64,000 nt of DNA, taken from assembly GCA_947499565.1 (NCBI GenBank), contig CANMOV010000001.1, positions 1,426,001-1,490,000 on the forward strand. The letters are read 5' to 3'. A program made the position numbers and the translations under genes. Position 1 is the stretch's first letter. Each line of letters begins with the position of its first letter. This document shows positions 63,033-64,000 of this stretch, in pieces. Under the pieces are notes generated by a model, which was given only the letters and a program-made list of their open reading frames with translations, was not told the origin of the DNA and searched no databases. Origin of the DNA: an uncultured Croceitalea sp. (GTDB lineage Bacteria; Bacteroidota; Bacteroidia; Flavobacteriales; Flavobacteriaceae).

Positions 63033-64000
63033 TGGAACCGTTTTTTATACATCTCTTAAAATCATCCAGCATTCTGCTTTTGTTTCTGTTGTCATATTAT
63101 CTTTTTTTACGAAAAGAAACTTTTTTTAATGGCAATAGACTGTTTCTTATCTCTGGCCTTATAGTAGCTATAGTTCTACCTTTTATAACTATTACCAAAA
63201 CCATATTAGTAGCACCTGCCCCATTAGCGCAAAACGATTTGTACATGATTGAGGAAATAGCAACCAATGCAAATAGCACTGCATCATTTAATTGGACATC
63301 CCTTATACTAACTATTTATCTTTTAGGAGCTTTATATTTTGCTGTAAAGTTGCTTATTCAACTTAGTACCATTAAAAAAATTAAAAAAACTAGTGATATT
63401 ATAGAAGATGATAATTTCTATCATGTAAAGACCAAAAAGCAGATTTCTCCTTTTTCGTTTTTCAAACACATCTTTTATTTTCCTAAACAGTTCGAAGGCA
63501 CAGAACTAAGAACTATTATCGAACACGAAAAAGTGCACGCTCGCGAGCTACACTCTATTGATATTTTATTGACAGAAATCTTGTTTATCATTCTTTGGTT
63601 TAATCCTATTATTTGGTTTTACAGAATAATCATTAAACAAAACTTAGAATTTTTAGCAGACGCAAAGACCTGTGCATTAGATCAAGACAAAAAGAACTAC
63701 CAATACTTAATGCTTAAGCAAGCTTTAGGAAATCACAATATTTCAATCGCAAATCCATTTTATAATTCAATTATCAAAAAACGAATAGTCATGTTAAATC
63801 AAAATCAATCGAAATCAATCAATCGCCTAAAACTTTTGCTAGTACTTCCCTTTCTAGGTCTATTCCTATTTGGGTTCAATACGAAAGAGGTTCTTAAGTT
63901 TTCTGAACCAACGCATGCTCAGACGCCTTTAGTAGAAGAATTACCAGAATTTATTAGCCCCCTAAAACAAGAGGATATAGAGCGGGTAACATTTGGCTTT
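63032..64000 (+). CDS. M56/BlaR1-type membrane metallopeptidase (3' end outside window)
   Basis: Open from ATG 63032 to the window edge, 323 codons visible. It starts with helices (LLKSSSILLLFLLSYYLFL, then GLIVAIVLPFITI), a further helix near 100, then HEKVHARELHSID with the zinc-binding HExxH, and NLEFLADAKTC with the third-ligand region. This matches the M56 BlaR1/MecR1 family. With the BlaI-like repressor it forms a signal-transduction pair. In Bacteroidota the C-terminus often carries a TonB-like or other sensor domain, which lies beyond the window. Confidence 0.9.
   Translation, partial: MEPFFIHLLKSSSILLLFLLSYYLFLRKETFFNGNRLFLISGLIVAIVLPFITITKTILVAPAPLAQNDLYMIEEIATNANSTASFNWTSLILTIYLLGALYFAVKLLIQLSTIKKIKKTSDIIEDDNFYHVKTKKQISPFSFFKHIFYFPKQFEGTELRTIIEHEKVHARELHSIDILLTEILFIILWFNPIIWFYRIIIKQNLEFLADAKTCALDQDKKNYQYLMLKQALGNHNISIANPFYNSIIKKRIVMLNQNQSKSINRLKLLLVLPFLGLFLFGFNTKEVLKFSEPTHAQTPLVEELPEFISPLKQEDIERVTFGF

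Noticed and set aside
1-64000. tRNA and rRNA genes
   Set aside because: Intergenic regions were read for cloverleaf ends and conserved rRNA blocks, and none was recognised.

Overview
The window looks like a chromosome segment from a marine-type member of the Flavobacteriaceae (Bacteroidota). The DNA is AT-rich. It carries a SusC/SusD pair with a membrane-bound AraC-type regulator, glutamine synthetase III, a fused IcmF mutase, TonB-type carboxypeptidase-regulatory domains, many Bacteroidota-typical DUF families (DUF1684, DUF3570, DUF4197, DUF4266, DUF4920, DUF6268), and at least one TAnnTTTG-type -7 promoter box. No rRNA, tRNA, CRISPR array, insertion sequence or prophage was seen.

Positions 1-9.4 kb are an accessory island. 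It opens with the 3' end of a cytosine-5 DNA methyltransferase, coupled by a TAATG overlap to a protein with two GHKL ATPase modules, then a receiver-like protein whose C-terminal region carries an RNxxxH motif of the HEPN type. This looks like a signal-regulated restriction or abortive-infection module. Next come three single-function units: a Swt1-like HEPN protein, a beta-lactamase-family lipoprotein, and a mobile mystery protein A/B (HTH + Fic) pair. Each unit is bracketed by its own 9-10 bp complementary boxes (GTTG...gene...CAAC) and separated from the next by long nested palindromes. Two of these palindromes share a 362-bp core. This is the arrangement expected of integron-like gene cassettes with unusually large recombination sites, and it is the most interesting feature of the window. 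A class V aminotransferase follows.

Positions 9.4-24.7 kb are ordinary chromosome: a carboxypeptidase Q-like M28 peptidase with PPK2, a five-gene operon (ABC exporter, MscS channel, DUF6268 protein, NtrC-like regulator without DNA-binding domain), grpE-dnaJ, a TIGR01777 epimerase, mnmD, ilvE, a MazG-like hydrolase, small membrane proteins and crcB.

Nitrogen assimilation is split over two places: P-II/Amt/porin at 25-27.8 kb, and divergent glutamine synthetases III and II at 56.5-59.9 kb. Both upstream regions carry the same ACCCC-N10-GGGGT palindrome at nearly the same distance from the start codon, so a shared nitrogen regulator is proposed.

Positions 27.8-36.9 kb hold a DUF1684 lipoprotein, a DJ-1/PfpI lipoprotein, an Lrp regulator, IcmF and PurU. 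Positions 37.3-44.5 kb hold the AraC-SusC-SusD locus. A 16-bp motif occurs upstream of the regulator, upstream of susC and in an orphan promoter-like duplicate at 44.3 kb. From 44.5 kb onward are housekeeping genes (pyrF, prfA, purM), a small two-gene ABC module, an ApbE/thioredoxin/Rieske/DUF3570/DUF4266 redox cluster, an ECF sigma factor, a threonine dehydratase, a Ca/Na antiporter, and a BlaI/BlaR-like pair cut by the window end.
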